Positions 9,945 through 22,500 of a DNA stretch of 64,000 nt are shown here, piece by piece (within the stretch, counting starts at the first letter, position 1; each line of letters starts with the position of its first letter). Origin of the DNA: Nemophila menziesii (Eukaryota > Streptophyta > Magnoliopsida > Boraginales > Hydrophyllaceae); contig JARWIR010000051.1 of the NCBI GenBank assembly GCA_029959085.1, forward strand, positions 1,922,001-1,986,000, in the 5' to 3' direction. A model generated the notes under the pieces. It worked only from the letters and a program-made list of their open reading frames with translations, had not been told where the DNA came from and did no database searches. Made by a program: the position numbers and the translations under genes.

Positions 9945-11537
9945 CCTCGAGAGTATGTTCTCTTTCTTCCTTACCATTTCTGTAAATATGTTTATCTGCT
10001 AATTTTAATTTCTGTTTTTTTCGAGTCTTTTTCGAGTCGTGGGGACACGGCTCATTTTTGAGTTGGGGGTGTGGGGATTCGTTGTCACTCATCTCCATTT
10101 TTCTGTTTTTTTTTTTGGGTGAAATTAAAATTTTTGATGCATGGGAATTAGATGTAGAGTGTGTTTAATAGCTTGAAAGCATAAGCTCAGTAGATTGATG
10201 ATAGTAAGTGATATATTTATGAGCTATGTATTTGTATGCTTTGAGTATTTGCAGGAAAACACACATTGATAGTAAAGAAAAGATTAGTGAGCAATGCGAT
10301 AGAAAGTATGTTCGATCTCAGGGAACCTTGAGAAGTGTGTAGGCCGTGAGATCCAAGCTAGTTGAAAAACCATTTGATGAAAGTGCTAAAGGTAAGAAAT
10401 TTTCGAAATTACATAGTGTAGAGAGTGATTAAGGCGGTTCTTTCATATTTGAAGCCTTTGAAGCCTTTTTATACCTTCTCACCTTGTGATTTTTGATTTT
10501 ATATGCTATATCCTTCTCAGCCCCTTCTAGCCTTTCTAAAGCCTTTTTATTGAAACACGTTATAAGCCATACCCTTTAGATTTTAGGACTTTTCCATATG
10601 ACCCGCACTCGAATCGCGATGCTTAGACAGTTGTTTTAGAGCTTGAGTTTGGGGTGGTGGGTCCACAATTATGGGAATTATTATTTTGTTGGGATTTTTG
10701 AGCTTATTAATTGTGCTTTGTGCTTTATATTGATGATGATTCACATGTTCTTATTGTAACCCTTTGCCGGGGTAATAGTGAATGAAAAAGAAGCTTCGAG
10801 CTAATTTTGCCAACAAGGGCAATAAAAAGAAAATATATATATATGAAAAATTAGCATGATATCTCAACATTAAAAGAGAATCATAGCTATAGAAATTGAT
10901 TTGAAAAGAAAAGAAAATATATATTCGGACCGGCAAAGTGGATTTTTATGTGAACATCTTAAGCTTTAATTGGGTTATTGGGGATGCTAAATATGCATCA
11001 AGGAATTCATTGGGTTGAGTGAGAAACGTTTTATGAGAGTAACTCAAGCTCTAGGGCGATTCGTTGATGGCTAGTGAGGAGAGATCCAAAAACTCACTCC
11101 AAATTATCCAAATATATGATCATACCCGTCCCTAAGCCTACATTACAACCTTAAAGACCTTTTGATTCTTTGCTATGTAATTGAGAAGTGATTGAGCCAT
11201 TAGAGATTAGTTAAGTGGATCCTTGGATACTAGTGAGGTTTGATGAACAATCTATAGCTCTCTTGGGGAACTGAGTAAAGTCCCAATCCTTCTTACATTG
11301 CGAAACTAATCTGATCTTGAATTCAAGCCGTGTTGACTATGGATATGAGAAGTGTACAGGTATGTAGTTTATAAATATTATTGCATGAAATTTTCTGAGT
11401 TATGTACTTTAAGTTTATTCTATATATTCTGCTATGCTTTTTCCATTGTGTTAAGAATTTTATAAGTGTGTATTTCTAGACTTCCCTATGTTTTATCTTT
11501 ATTGTATCGGGACGATACAACTTTGAGTTGGGGGTCT
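9945..11537 (+). other. 3' untranslated region and polypurine tract of element B
   Basis: No ORF of note. GAGTTGGGGG at 11525-11534 followed by TCT sits just before the 3' LTR and is the presumed primer for plus-strand synthesis. A similar GAGTTGGGGG occurs at about 8731 and 10059. The segment 10370-11537 is homologous to 26014-27135. Confidence 0.7.
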
Positions 11538-12664
11538 TGATGTCTCCTCATTTGTGATAGATTAATGTTAGGATGAGACATCATTTTAAGTGATTTAGAA
11601 GTCAATAATGTCGATTTTCTTGAGTTTTAGTGCACTTTCCTATTTTGTGTCTTGATTTGTAGAAATAATGTTTTTAGAGCATATTGGGTTTAATTGTTTA
11701 TTTAGTGTGTAGTTTTAAAGATAATTATGGAGTTTAATTAGAGTCCAAGTCAAATACAACAACTTATGGAAAGAGATTTGCATGGTAATTGGAGATAAGG
11801 AAAGAATTGCTAAAAAGATGGAAAAGGAAAAGCTGCCTAAATCTGGGATTCTGCAAAGATAGGCGTTTTTACCTAAGAAAGAGGCCGATTTTGGTGAATT
11901 ACTTCTAGAGGGCCTAGATAATTCTGTTGCGATTCTTTTGGTATCTTGTGGAGCAAAATCGGACCAATAACGAAGAAGATACACTCAAAACAACGCAACA
12001 GTGTTTATCTTTATTTCCATACGAATTTGAGTTGGGCTAGAAGTCCATTACCTTAACTCTTCCTCAAGAAAACGAATTAGGTCTTCTAAACACCTATAAA
12101 TACACCCTTATATCACTTGTAAATAATCCTTGCCTCATAGTAATTAGTTCTTAAGGTTTTATTCTTCCAGTTTATTGTAGAGAGCAAGATGATGTCTTTT
12201 GTAATTTCTTTTAGTTTATTTCCTTCAGGTATGAACTAAACTTCCCATAGCTTGGGTTTTGCATATGTATAATCTATGAATTCTAATTCTTCTATCTAAT
12301 ATTCTCCCTTATGAACTAGATTTATAGATAGAATTAGAAGGATTAGTGCATACTAGCAAAACCTAAGCTATACTTCTCATCTCATATTCTTTATCTTTTA
12401 TTTTACTTTCTTGTCTTTATTTTCCTTTAATTGCTATTTTCGAATTCTTATTTGCTTTAATTTACTGTCTTCTAGTTATTTACTTTTACTCGTTATCTGT
12501 TCCTACGCGATTAACACACTTAAGTCCCTGAGAACGAACTCTACTTATCATTAAAACTTGCATACGTCCTGTAATACTTGCAGTACTGTGCCTGTCTAGG
12601 GTGAGAGTGCATAGTTTTCCATACTTAAATTGATCTTATTTTTATCACACCCTAGGCGACACCA
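11538..12664 (+). repeat. 3' LTR of element B
   Basis: Same edges and length as the 5' LTR. The nine differences seen are C/T or A/G changes, clustered around 11715-11995. TATA box at 12095-12102. Confidence 0.95.
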
Positions 12665-12669
12665 GTGGT
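12665..12669. repeat. Target-site duplication GTGGT, right copy
   Basis: Right-hand partner of 3576-3580, directly after the 3' LTR. Confidence 0.9.
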
Positions 12670-13129
12670 ACACCCTCCACTAAAACGGCTGTAACTTTCT
12701 CAATTTAACTCCGAATTGACCCATTCAACTTGCTAATTCTTCGTAAATCGATAATTAACTAATCTTCTTTACAACTCATAGGATGAATCCATGTTTAAGT
12801 GGCTCGAAATCAGCAATTACCATCAACCTTCCAGATTTGCAGCTCTAATTTGCAAACTCTTCGGGATATTTCTTCTCGCCTTTGACTTCTTTACACGATC
12901 TAAGATTTCCATTCTATATTCCTCTCCTTTCTAGTATTAGAAACCTATAAACTATACACTAAAACAAACCATTTAACGTACAAAAGTTTAATAAATGAAA
13001 AATACTAAAATTCAAGGAGGGAAAATGAAATATAACCAATTAACACTAAAAGTCTATCGAATTAGTCAAATAATCACCAAATTTGATGTCTCCTAAGGGT
13101 ATATAATTAGAACAAAAGAGGAGACATCA
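12670..13129 (-). mobile_element. Element A 5' LTR, second part
   Basis: The rest of the LTR split by element B. It ends in GGAGACATCA at 13129, the inverted counterpart of TGATGTCTCC at 2507, so the edges are TG...CA. The next five bases, AGTAT (13130-13134), would be the target duplication; the partner copy lies off the left edge. A second inverted TGATGTCTCC lies at 13084. Confidence 0.75.
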
Positions 13130-14330
13130 AGTATACTCCCCCAATTAAAAACATCAGAATTAACATGTGATGTTGTATCCTTTGTTCCCAATAATGCTTA
13201 AAATCGATCAAGAAACGCTTCATAAACTTGGGTACTTGAATTAGATAATTTCCCGATGGCACAAATAATATTAGGAATGAATCGCTTCCTTTGTTTACTC
13301 TTCATAAGAACATGAAACAATTTTGAACATCTATCGCTTTTGAGAGAATAACCAAGTTTAGTCTTTTGTTGGAGAAAGCTAATCTCGGTTTTCTCAAGAA
13401 GTCTCGCCTTCTTCCGAAGACCAACTAAAACATCAAAACTACAATAATTAGTTAAGTTTTGTTGGAAGTTACATCGGCCTTTTCAAGATCCTCGTTTGCT
13501 TTCTTTGCTCTTACAGAAACATGAGAAAAATGTTTTTTATTAAGTTTCCGCAAATCAAATTTCAAAGCTTTGAGTTTTTGGAAAAGAATGTATTGTTTGG
13601 TACCCGAGACGACGGTCTTATTCCATCCATATTCCACCGTTATATTATAATTTTCATACTCCACCCACATATTAAAAAACCAGAACAGAATACTCTATTA
13701 ACATGTTGTAAGAAAATAGTTACCACACAAGGCGAGTGATCGTACAAATTCGATTTAGGTAAGAACTCCGCATGAATATAGTGATCAGATTCATCCAATT
13801 TCCGATTACCCAAGGCATGATCTATCTTTCTAAGGACATGATTATTGTCCAATGTAAAGAATTGTCCGGTATATTGAATGTATTCAAGGCCCAAACAATT
13901 GCAACAATCCGCATATTCCTCAAAATCACCCAAAAGAAGCCATGAATCATCAAAAGTAGGGGCAAAATCAATAAGGATTTTTACACAAACTTCTACGCAA
14001 ATCGTTATCATTTAAACCATATAAAAAAGAGGTGTAAAGACTTAAAGAAGTAGCCTTACACACAATTTTACAATGGACTGCTTGAGGTATTCTTTCAATA
14101 ATCTCCACTTGCACTTTATCCGGGTCCCAAATGACTAGAATTCTCCCATGTTCAACAAGATCAAAGTTTTTAACACACTTCATCCTCTAAGCATACTACT
14201 CATAAAGTGATCCACTCGAACCGTGTTACTTTTAGTCTCCAAAATACCAAGAATATCGATATTTTTATGTCTTATAAGATCAACTACTCCTCTTCTCTTA
14301 TGGGTTGAATCGAAACAGTCGAAACCCCTT
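13130..14330 (-). pseudogene. Old LINE fragment (endonuclease to early reverse transcriptase region)
   Basis: Read leftward on the minus strand: near 14100-14330 traces of the endonuclease start, then an APE-like endonuclease piece with WLLLGDFEEY (GDFN in active copies) and a kiDHALGN / DHSP pair (14011-13640), then a basic linker (KLNKKHFSHVS, 13670-13452), then remains of the stretch before the RT (SDRCSKLFHVL, LLGTKD) to 13130. Several frameshifts and stops. It lacks the QGIG start region of the other LINEs here and belongs to another lineage. Element A inserted into its left side. Confidence 0.7.
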
Positions 14331-14435
14331 GTGTTTAGGGTTTCCCCTTATTTGTGCATATAAGTTTTGTGCTTCTTACCTTCCAATATTGTTTCTTTTG
14401 CCAGAATTAATTGCTACAATTTAGGTTTTTAAACG

Positions 14436-14614
14436 GAGTGATGCTGGATATCACCCCAAATTACATCACCTTTATATCGCCTCCTAGGTGGATTTTAAAT
14501 GGACAAATCATGTGATTTCTCTTTCCTGATTATCATTTCTCTCTCTTTTATGATTGGTCCACATAAGAGGCGATATAAAAGCGATGCAATTTGGGGTGAT
14601 ATCCAGCATTACTC
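14436..14614. mobile_element. Mutator-type MITE, 179 bp
   Basis: Terminal inverted repeats of about 45 bp with few mismatches, starting GAGTGATGCTGGATATCACC on the left and GAGTAATGCTGGATATCACC on the right. The 9-bp duplication TTTTAAACG flanks it (14427-14435 and 14615-14623). Repeat length and 9-bp target site point to Mutator-like elements. No coding capacity. Confidence 0.85.
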
Positions 14615-14802
14615 TTTTAAACGTGATAGTATACGATAATATATCATTTTGTTATTTGTGTACAACTATGTTTAATTTATTATTAGGTATATTAGTTATA
14701 TACTAATTAGTGGTTTTATAATTTTATAAAAATATTATTAAAAATAGAATCTGGAAACATTTTTTTTTTTTGAAAATGCTTTGTTACCTTAGTATATAAT
14801 TA

Positions 14803-17660
14803 CTACTACGGCACACTGTTCTAGAGATGACACACTTGTCGTTTCTAGAGACAACACAGTCGCGACGAAACGGTATCCTCGACGACACAAGCGTCGCCTA
14901 TATAAATTGTGTCGCTCGACTAACTTGTTTCGTCGCTTAGATGTTAATATCGTTGGATGAGATTTTAAAATAAAAACATATTTTTTATTTGTTGAACATT
15001 GTAGTCATTATTGAACATCGTAACTGGCCATGAAATACTGTCGTCATAATTGACTATATCTAGCAACTATTTAACTATCATTGGGGACGACTAATATGTC
15101 GTTGTAGATAAAGTCGGTGTATTAAAGATAGCAGGAATCTTAAAAACAAAAAACCCCAAAAAAGTTTATCCCCTTTTTGTCTTGAACCTTAACCCCTATT
15201 ATATGTATTGCTTCATTAATTGTTTTGCCACTTCATCAATTTTTTTCTAGGACCATCTTACTTGTGGGGCCTACCTATATTTCAATTTCTCAACATAATT
15301 TCTCAAAAAGTTAGGTATATTTCTAAAATTTAAATTTTACACAATTTGTTTTATGTGAGTATATTTTTGTTTAACATGTGATATGCCATGATTAGGTGAT
15401 TACTTATTTTATGATTGTATATTTGAATAGTATATATAATATATATGAATTTTTATTTTTAATTTTTAATATTGTTATAAGTGTATGTTTATATTAAAAT
15501 AGAATATAGATCTGGGTGTCGATAAGAGATAGATTAAATTAACGTTTTGTTACCGTGGAATATATTAATGGTTTGGAAGAATCTATAAATTTTTTGGATA
15601 AACACGTGGGCATTAGTGGTTTAGTGTTTTGTCTGTGTAATCACCATTCGAATTATCGAAGATTATATATCTGCGGGACTTTTTGAAAAAGAAAAAACAG
15701 ATTTTTTAGAGGACACGTTCTAAAATATGGGGTTTTTTCCACGTATGAGGTTTGGACAACACACAGTGAACAAGTAGAAATCCCCATGAATAACAGTACC
15801 CAAATTGTTGAAGATGAAATGATGGATGTGTATGACAATTTGAAAGCTGCTTACGATGTTGGGGGTCATTCTGAGATGAGAGATGAGAATCATACATGTC
15901 GTGTCAGTTTCGAAGCTTTGTTTGAGAAAATGGAGACCGAGTTATACCCTGGTTCTAAGGTAATGGGTTCTTTTAATAATATTGCCAAGCTAATGCATGT
16001 GAAGGTGAAAAACAAGTGGACTAACACATCATTAACCGAACGCCTACAATTGTTTTGTCGTGTCATATGTTGTCTTCTTCTTACGAGGAATGCAACAAAA
16101 AGTTGACAAGTATGGGTATGGAATATAGTACGATCGATCTTTGCTTGAACGACTGTGCTCTGTATTACAAAGAGAACGAATACCTCGATCATTGTCCAAT
16201 ATGTGGTGAATCTAGATGAGATTCGAAGATGGCTAAGAAAGTACCGCATAAGAAACTCTATTATTTTCCGACTGTGCCTATATTTCAGCTACTATATGCT
16301 TCGAGGCACACCACCAAAACATAATTTGGAACAATACCAAAAAGAGTATTGATCCAGATGTGTTACGCCATCATTTTGATGGTGATAGATGGTAGATATT
16401 TGTAGAGCTACATCCTGAGTTTGTGAGTAAAGCTCGGAATGTATTTTTGGGCCTGGGTATCAATGGGTTTTGTCCATTCTCTATGCAAAACAACTCATAC
16501 AACCTATGGCCAGTTATACTGAAAGTCGATAACTTTCCACCATGATTATGCATAAAATAATCCATATTTCAACCTTGTTCATTGATATCATTTCCGTGAT
16601 CACCAGGTAAAGATATGGATATCTTTCTTCGCCCTGTTATAGATGATTTATGCATGTTGTGGAATACAGAGATCCTTATGTATGATTCTCATTAAAGGAA
16701 GAGTTCACAATAAAGGTTTGTATGGTGGTGTTCACGACTAATGGTTACCTAGATAGGTCACACATCATGTTGGCAGGGCCAAGGTTACTTAGCGTGCACA
16801 GAATACATAGATTTTACTCAGTCGAAGAAAGTGAATAAAGGGGTAGTTTATTATGATCATAGATGGTGGATACCTATGAGGCATCAGTTTAGAAAAGACG
16901 CATATTTGTACGTGAATACCAAGCATAGGCCCCACATGAAACATTGTCCCGCCGATATTTAGACGCAGTTAGATGGGTTTCCTATTATGTTTCCCGGTAA
17001 ACACAAGTATTTTGGTGGCAAGGGAATGAAGAAAACAGGTCCTCGTGAGTTTAATTGGAAGAAAAAGAGTGCTTTTTATCATTTACCGTATTAATCGGAA
17101 ATTTTGTTGAGACATAACACCGATGTTATGCATTGTGAGAAGAATGTGTGTGATAGTTTGCTCGGTACAGTGGTAGGACTTGATGGGAAAGTCAATATAG
17201 ATAACGTAAAAGCGAGAACGGGTCTTAACGATATGGGCATTAGGAAAGAGTTGTGATTGTTCGAGAAATAAGGTAAAATGATGCAACCTCATGCAAAGTG
17301 TGCGTTGATATCGGATAAACGAGGTGTCTTTATGGATCAAATGAAGGTGTTGAAGTTTCCCAATAGTTTCGCGTCTAGTTTGAGGAATAGCGTTCAAAGT
17401 GATACAAGAAAGATGATCGGGATAAACTCCCATGACTGTCACATATGATGCAGTTTCTTTTCGTGAGTTGTATCCCAGGATTATAGATAATAAATCGGTG
17501 AGTAATATGAAAGTTGGGTTATCTAGCGTGTTCAAAGTCGTTTATAAAAATAATCTAATTAGGAAAGAACCGGAGGTGGGAAAGGCCGGAGTGGTTGAGA
17601 TTATGTGCAAGCTAGAGATGATTTTGCCTCCCGCCTTATTTGACATAATTATCCACCTTA
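14803..17660 (+). mobile_element. Decayed CACTA (En/Spm) element
   Basis: The left end is probably at about 14803, where TACTACGGCAC resembles a mutated CACTA terminus, followed by subterminal motifs such as GTCGTTTCTAGAGAC and repeated GTCGC/GACGAC (14820-14940). The TNP2-like pseudogene fills 15786-17660. Positions 14960-15780 are AT-rich without a gene. The right end is missing: the coding sequence stops at an hAT-like terminus near 17659. Confidence 0.65.
15786..17660 (+). pseudogene. TNP2-like CACTA transposase, heavily mutated
   Basis: Transposase that would cut CACTA termini. Recognisable blocks in family order, in several frames: FEKMETELYPGSK and KVKNKWTNTS (15900-16040), MGMEYSTIDLCLNDCALYY with CPICGES (16110-16210), EFVSKARNVFLGLGINGF (16415-16475), IDDLCMLWN (about 16640), DHRWW (about 16858-16872), VMHCEKNVCDSLLGT (17125-17170), DMGIRKEL (about 17230), and CKLEMILPPALFDI (17610-17650). 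Stops and frameshifts separate nearly every block. The sequence ends where the family would continue HLAIHL. Confidence 0.8.
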
Positions 17661-17880
17661 GGGGTGCACACGGGTCGGGTAACCGACCCGTAGCCCCTTA
17701 GTCAAGAACCAACCCGCACTTGCGGGTTTTAGGTTCTGAAAACCGAGAACCAAACCATGAAAGGTTTATGGTTTCGGGTTGGTTTGTCTAGGTTTTTCAA
17801 GGGTGGTTTTGGGTTTAGTTTGTGCGGGTTGGTTCGGGGTTGGTTTGGTTTCGGGTTAACTAAACTTATTTATAACTTGG
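17657..17880. mobile_element. hAT-like terminus with palindromic tip (right end not found)
   Basis: TAGGGGTGCACACGGGTCGG at 17659 resembles the ends of the hAT MITEs at 39337 and 62867. Positions 17657-17701 form a near-perfect palindrome. The next 180 bases are full of short GGGTTGG/AACCAACCC motifs typical of subterminal hAT DNA. No matching right end or 8-bp duplication was found. Confidence 0.4.
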
Positions 17881-18757
17881 TCCCTTAAATTTAGAAAAAG
17901 TGCATTTCAACTTCATAATAATATTATCTACCACTATCAACTTGAATTACAAAACAAATACACTTAATAAACAACCTTGAATCCATGAGTTACGTCATAC
18001 AACTTTTCAAACCAAAATAAACCATTAATGAAAGATATTACATAGCCAAAATAATCTGAATTACATAAACATACATCCAAAACCAGAAATAAAGGCAAAA
18101 TTTTCCAAAAACAAACTACACTATTGATTTAGACTCGCAAAAGTTGAGTTTGAAGATACAAACATTCCAAAACTTGAGTTGCATAAGGACTTTATCTTTC
18201 TTTTCCTTCCTGTTTCATAAGATTTGAAAACATTGCCTCCCTTATTTAGTTCCAACTTCCAAAGTAAAGTGTTGATATCATAATGCAGAAATGGAGTAAG
18301 CGCTTATCCTCACATTATAATGTAATCACAGGATATTAATTATTTCACGCAATAAGGTTATATAGACAACCTTGCCACCATTCTTAGTAACAATAACTTG
18401 TTGTTATTTTAGAATGGTGACAAAGTCATCTATATAACCTTATTTTAGGCCTCAGATTTGCAATGTAAATCATCACAGGCCCTTTATAAACCGTAGGGAC
18501 AAGGGACTTGGTGAGTTTAACAGAAAAACCTGCAACTTTTCAACTACAAATGCATGACAAAAGAATGTCATTGGGAATTAAGTTGAAAATTTGTGAGTAA
18601 GTAGGAAGTAATTTCCTCCTTCCTTTTTTTAGAAATGAAAAGTGAGGAAGTGTAACTAATTGAGAATTATCACTTTTAATTATTTATTTTTATTTTATTA
18701 TATAATATTCATAATATATTATTTATTTATTTTATTTCATTTTTATTCTAAAATTCG
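17881..18757. other. AT-rich sequence without a gene; includes a 94-bp hairpin
   Basis: No coding evidence. An imperfect inverted repeat AATAAGGTTATATAGA ... TCTATATAACCTTATT spans 18351-18444 and could be a very small MITE. From about 18645 the left arm of the outer inverted repeat begins. Confidence 0.5.
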
Positions 18758-19110
18758 ACCACCACCACCACCACCTCATACATTTACCATCGACTATCAC
18801 CACCACCACCACCTTCTCCTATAACTACCACCACCACTACCTTATGCATCCACCACCACCACCTCATGCATCCATCACCACCACCACCTCATGCATCCAT
18901 CACCACCACAACCACCACCACTACCACCACCTCATGCATCCACCACCACCACAACCACATCCATCCACCACAACCACTATCTCTATTATTCTCCGCCGAC
19001 CACCACCACTTTCGCCCATAACCACAAGCAACTAGTTCTACCACCACCGTCACCACCAATCACCACTAATTAATTTCATCACATGCGAGCGTCCGTGAAT
19101 TTTTAAAAAA
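18645..19110. repeat. Outer inverted repeat, left arm, with CCA array
   Basis: An AT-rich stretch (18650-18757), a CCA/ACC array interspersed with CTCATGCATC units (18758-19066), then CATGCGAGCGTCCGTGAATT (19082-19101). The same blocks appear in inverted order at 25640-26008. Proline/histidine ORFs here are by-products of the repeat. Confidence 0.75.
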
Positions 19111-19500
19111 AATAATTCATAACTAATTCTAGAAAAATAAAAAAATAAAAGATTTGCATTTTTTGACGAGATAAATTAATATTTACGTCTATGAATTTTT
19201 TTTTAATATTTTGAATTTTTGAATTTTTGAATTTTTGAATTTCGATATTCCGTTTTAGGTGTTGCGATAACACACAAGAATAGGTTTTCAACTCCACCAC
19301 ACATGCGCGTCCGTGATTTTTTTTAGAAAAACAATTATAATTAATTTCAAAAAAATCAAAAAATTGCATTTTTTGACGGGACAAGTTCATATCTACATGA
19401 ACAATTTTTTTTGAATTTTTTTATATTTAAATTTTGATATTCATTTTTATGTGTTCCTACAATACACAAAAATACATTATGTATCCCTATAACACACAAA
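19082..19500. repeat. Tandem pair of an about 218-bp module
   Basis: Copies start at CATGCGAGCGTCCGTGA (19082) and CATGCGCGTCCGTGATT (19302). Each contains TTGCATTTTTTGACG about 75 bases on and ends with a GTGTT...ACACAAAA palindrome. They interrupt the outer repeat before the LINE-1 insertion. Confidence 0.65.
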
Positions 19501-19559
19501 ATCATAAAATCAATCTAAAGCATTCCCTTCTTTAATTTTTTTTTGTCATATAAATTGAT

Positions 19560-22500
19560 TTAAGAATTATTACAACGCTTCAACGTTTGATTAAGGAATT
19601 CAATACTATCAAATACATTCTTAGGATTCCATTGAGATAAATCCCCTATTTTCCTAGTACATTTTGCAGCTAAATCGGCTATTACATTAAGATCTCTTTT
19701 AATATGATAAACTCTCCATTCAGGAAATTTTGCGATCCATTTCCAGATCACTTCGATCAATGGCCGGATCTTCCAATCAATTCCTTTCTTGTTGTTTATT
19801 CCTTGAACAATTTCAAGGTTATCTGTGTAGAAGGAAGCCCTTCTACAATTTAATGACTCAGTTACTTTCATAGCTTGAAGAAGAACCCAAATTTCCCCTT
19901 CTTTAGCACTCCTAAAGAGACCCCTCCTACAGTGTTTCCCACAAACTTGTCCATCTTTACCAATCACTATTGATGCTATTCCGGCTACCTCATTTTCGCC
20001 CGCGAAAGAAGTGTCGTTATGCCATACAATGTCCGCTGAGTCGGTCATAATTTTCTCTTCATCGTTATTTATGGTTTGAACATCTCTCTGGATTACGAAG
20101 CTATCAATATGACCCTGATTCATTTTATAGAGTCTATCAATAATTCTACTTGAATTATTGATAATATCTGAAATATCCCACTCCTTCTTTTCGAAAAAAC
20201 CTTTCATTCTAGTTTTCCATAAGCTCCATAAAATCGATATCATATTACTTATTAATCTCTTACTATCCCAACCATTTTCAGAATAGCTTTTAACAATATT
20301 AATGAACCAATCTTTAAAATCATTATTCTCTTCCTTATCCACCTTTATTTGAAGCGGAGATTGAGTCCAAACTGCTGCATTAAAAGGCCATTGGATAAAT
20401 AGGTGTTCTATTGATTCTTCTCCGTTTTCATACCATTCACAATTTGTAGATCTAATACATTTCCTTTTTTTTAGGTTTTTCTTAGTAGGTAACGCATTAT
20501 TACATATTCTCCACACAAAATTCCTCATTCTTGTCGGAACATTAGAAGACCACGCCATTGACCATAACGATGTATTACCATCCTCTAATCCTTTAATTGA
20601 TGTTTGTGCTTCATTGCTTAGTTCCTCATTAACCAATGTGTGATATCCCGACTTTGTTTTATATTCTCCGTCCTTTGAAAAGGGCCAAATTACTTTATCT
20701 TCATTATCAATATTTACTAAATGTAATCTATTTATCTCATATTTCCCTCTTTCGTTACAGATTAAATTAATTAAATTTTCACTCCACCCCTACAACCATT
20801 ATTAAATAATTCCGCTACTTTGTTAATTGGTAACCATTCACATTTATCCATTTTCAATCCCGGTCCAATCCACACATCATCCCAAATGTTAGCCGTAAGT
20901 CCATTCCCGATCTGTCAACAACATTCTTTTTTTTTAGAAATTGTAATCCTTTCATTATACTAGACCAGCTCCAAGATCTCCTTTGTTTCAATTTAGCATT
21001 CCATATGTCAGTGTTAGGATGATAAATTCCTTTAATAACTTGATCCACTAAATAATTTGGGTTATTTATAAGTTTCCATGCTTGTCTTGCTAACATCGCC
21101 AGATTCATTTTTTGAAAATCCCGAAACCCTAATCCACCAATTTTTTTTAGATCTAGCAATTCGCTTCCATGAAACCCAATGCATTTTTTTCTTTTCCATA
21201 GAGTCCCAATAAAAATTAGAGATAATGCTTGAAATTTTTTTACATAAAGCTTTTGGAAACTCAAATATCGACATAGCATAATTAGGTATTGCCTATAGAA
21301 CTGACTTAATTAATACTTCTTTTCCACCTTCCGACAAATACTTTGATGTCCAACTTGATGCTTTGCTAATTAATTTTTCTTTAATATAATTCAGATTCCC
21401 TGTTTTAGATCTTTTGAGCGTGAGTGGCAATCCTAAATATTTTCTCAATGAGTTCGTACTAGATATTCCCATTTTCTCTTCCAACTCTATCTTAAAATTT
21501 TCTTTAATACCTTTACCGAAAAGAATTGAAGACTTATTATAGTTGACTTGTTGTCCAGATGCCCGACAATATTTTCCAAATATTTCATTAAATTTGTCAA
21601 ATTCCTCGATATTAGCTTCCATGAAAAACAAGGCGTCATCATCAAATAGTAGGTGTGTTAAAACTAGACATTTCCTAGTAATTTTTAAACCCTTAAAATT
21701 CTCATACTTATTATAAAAGTCTATAAGATGTATTAAAGCTTCAGTCATGATTGAAAAAAGTAATGGAGACAGTGTGTCTCCTTGTCGAATACCTCTTTCT
21801 GGTGTAAACTTCTCAAGTCTTTCTCCATTAATTTTTATTTGCATACTAACTGTTGATATACATTTATAAACCATTGTCCTACACTTTTCACAAAATCCAA
21901 TTTGTTTTAAAACCTTCATCAGAAATTCCCAATCAATTCTATCGTGTGCCTTGGCCATATCAACTTTAATCGCTGCGAAATGTTTTTTCGATTTCCTTTT
22001 ACAATTTAGATAATAAGACACTTCTTGCGCCACAATGATATTGTCTTGAATACTTCTTCCTTTTATAAAAGCTGATTGTGTTGGTGAGATAATTGTATCC
22101 ATAAGAGGCTGTAATCTGAGAGCAAGTATTTTGACGATAATTTTATAAATGAAATTAATACACGAAATAGGACGATAATCCTTGGGACTTTCTTGAGTCT
22201 CTCCCTTAGGTATCAACGTTATTACCGTGTCATTAATTTTTTCAAGATCCCAGTTAAGATTAAAATAATCCATCACTTTTGTAACTATATCTTCTTTAAC
22301 AATTTCCCAAAATTCCTGATAAAATTTACCCGTTAAACCGTTTGGTCCCGGTGCTTTTGCTCCCGACATACTAAATACTGCTCTGTTAATTTCCTTAATG
22401 TCTAGGATTCTAACTAATTCTTCATTCATTTCTTTTGTAACTTTACAATGAATAAAACACGTGATATCTTCCTCTTCTCTTCTCTCATCTTCTTTGAATA

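Larger units (their letters stand above)
3581..12664 (+). mobile_element. Element B: complete non-autonomous Athila-like LTR retrotransposon
   Basis: The order is 5' LTR (3581-4707), primer-binding site (4714-4731), gag (4973-6917), protease joined to an integrase C-terminal segment (6918-7703), GC-rich repeat (7936-8308), an ORF in the env-like position (8751-9944), a long 3' untranslated region, a purine tract (11525-11534) and 3' LTR (11538-12664). Both LTRs are 1127 bp; I count nine differences, all transitions, so the insertion is recent. A 5-bp duplication flanks it. Reverse transcriptase, RNase H and the integrase catalytic core are absent, so movement must have relied on enzymes from a related element. 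Confidence 0.9.

Noticed and set aside
13130..13150. G-rich run on the minus strand next to the element A LTR that looks like a polypurine tract
   Set aside because: The sequence continues a LINE reading (LLGTKD region) and the other side of the LTR carries a primer-binding site, so the LTR is a 5' LTR inserted in a LINE; the G-run is coincidental.
18844..19073. His/Pro-rich open frames
   Set aside because: They are translations of the CCA array in two frames; no coding signal.
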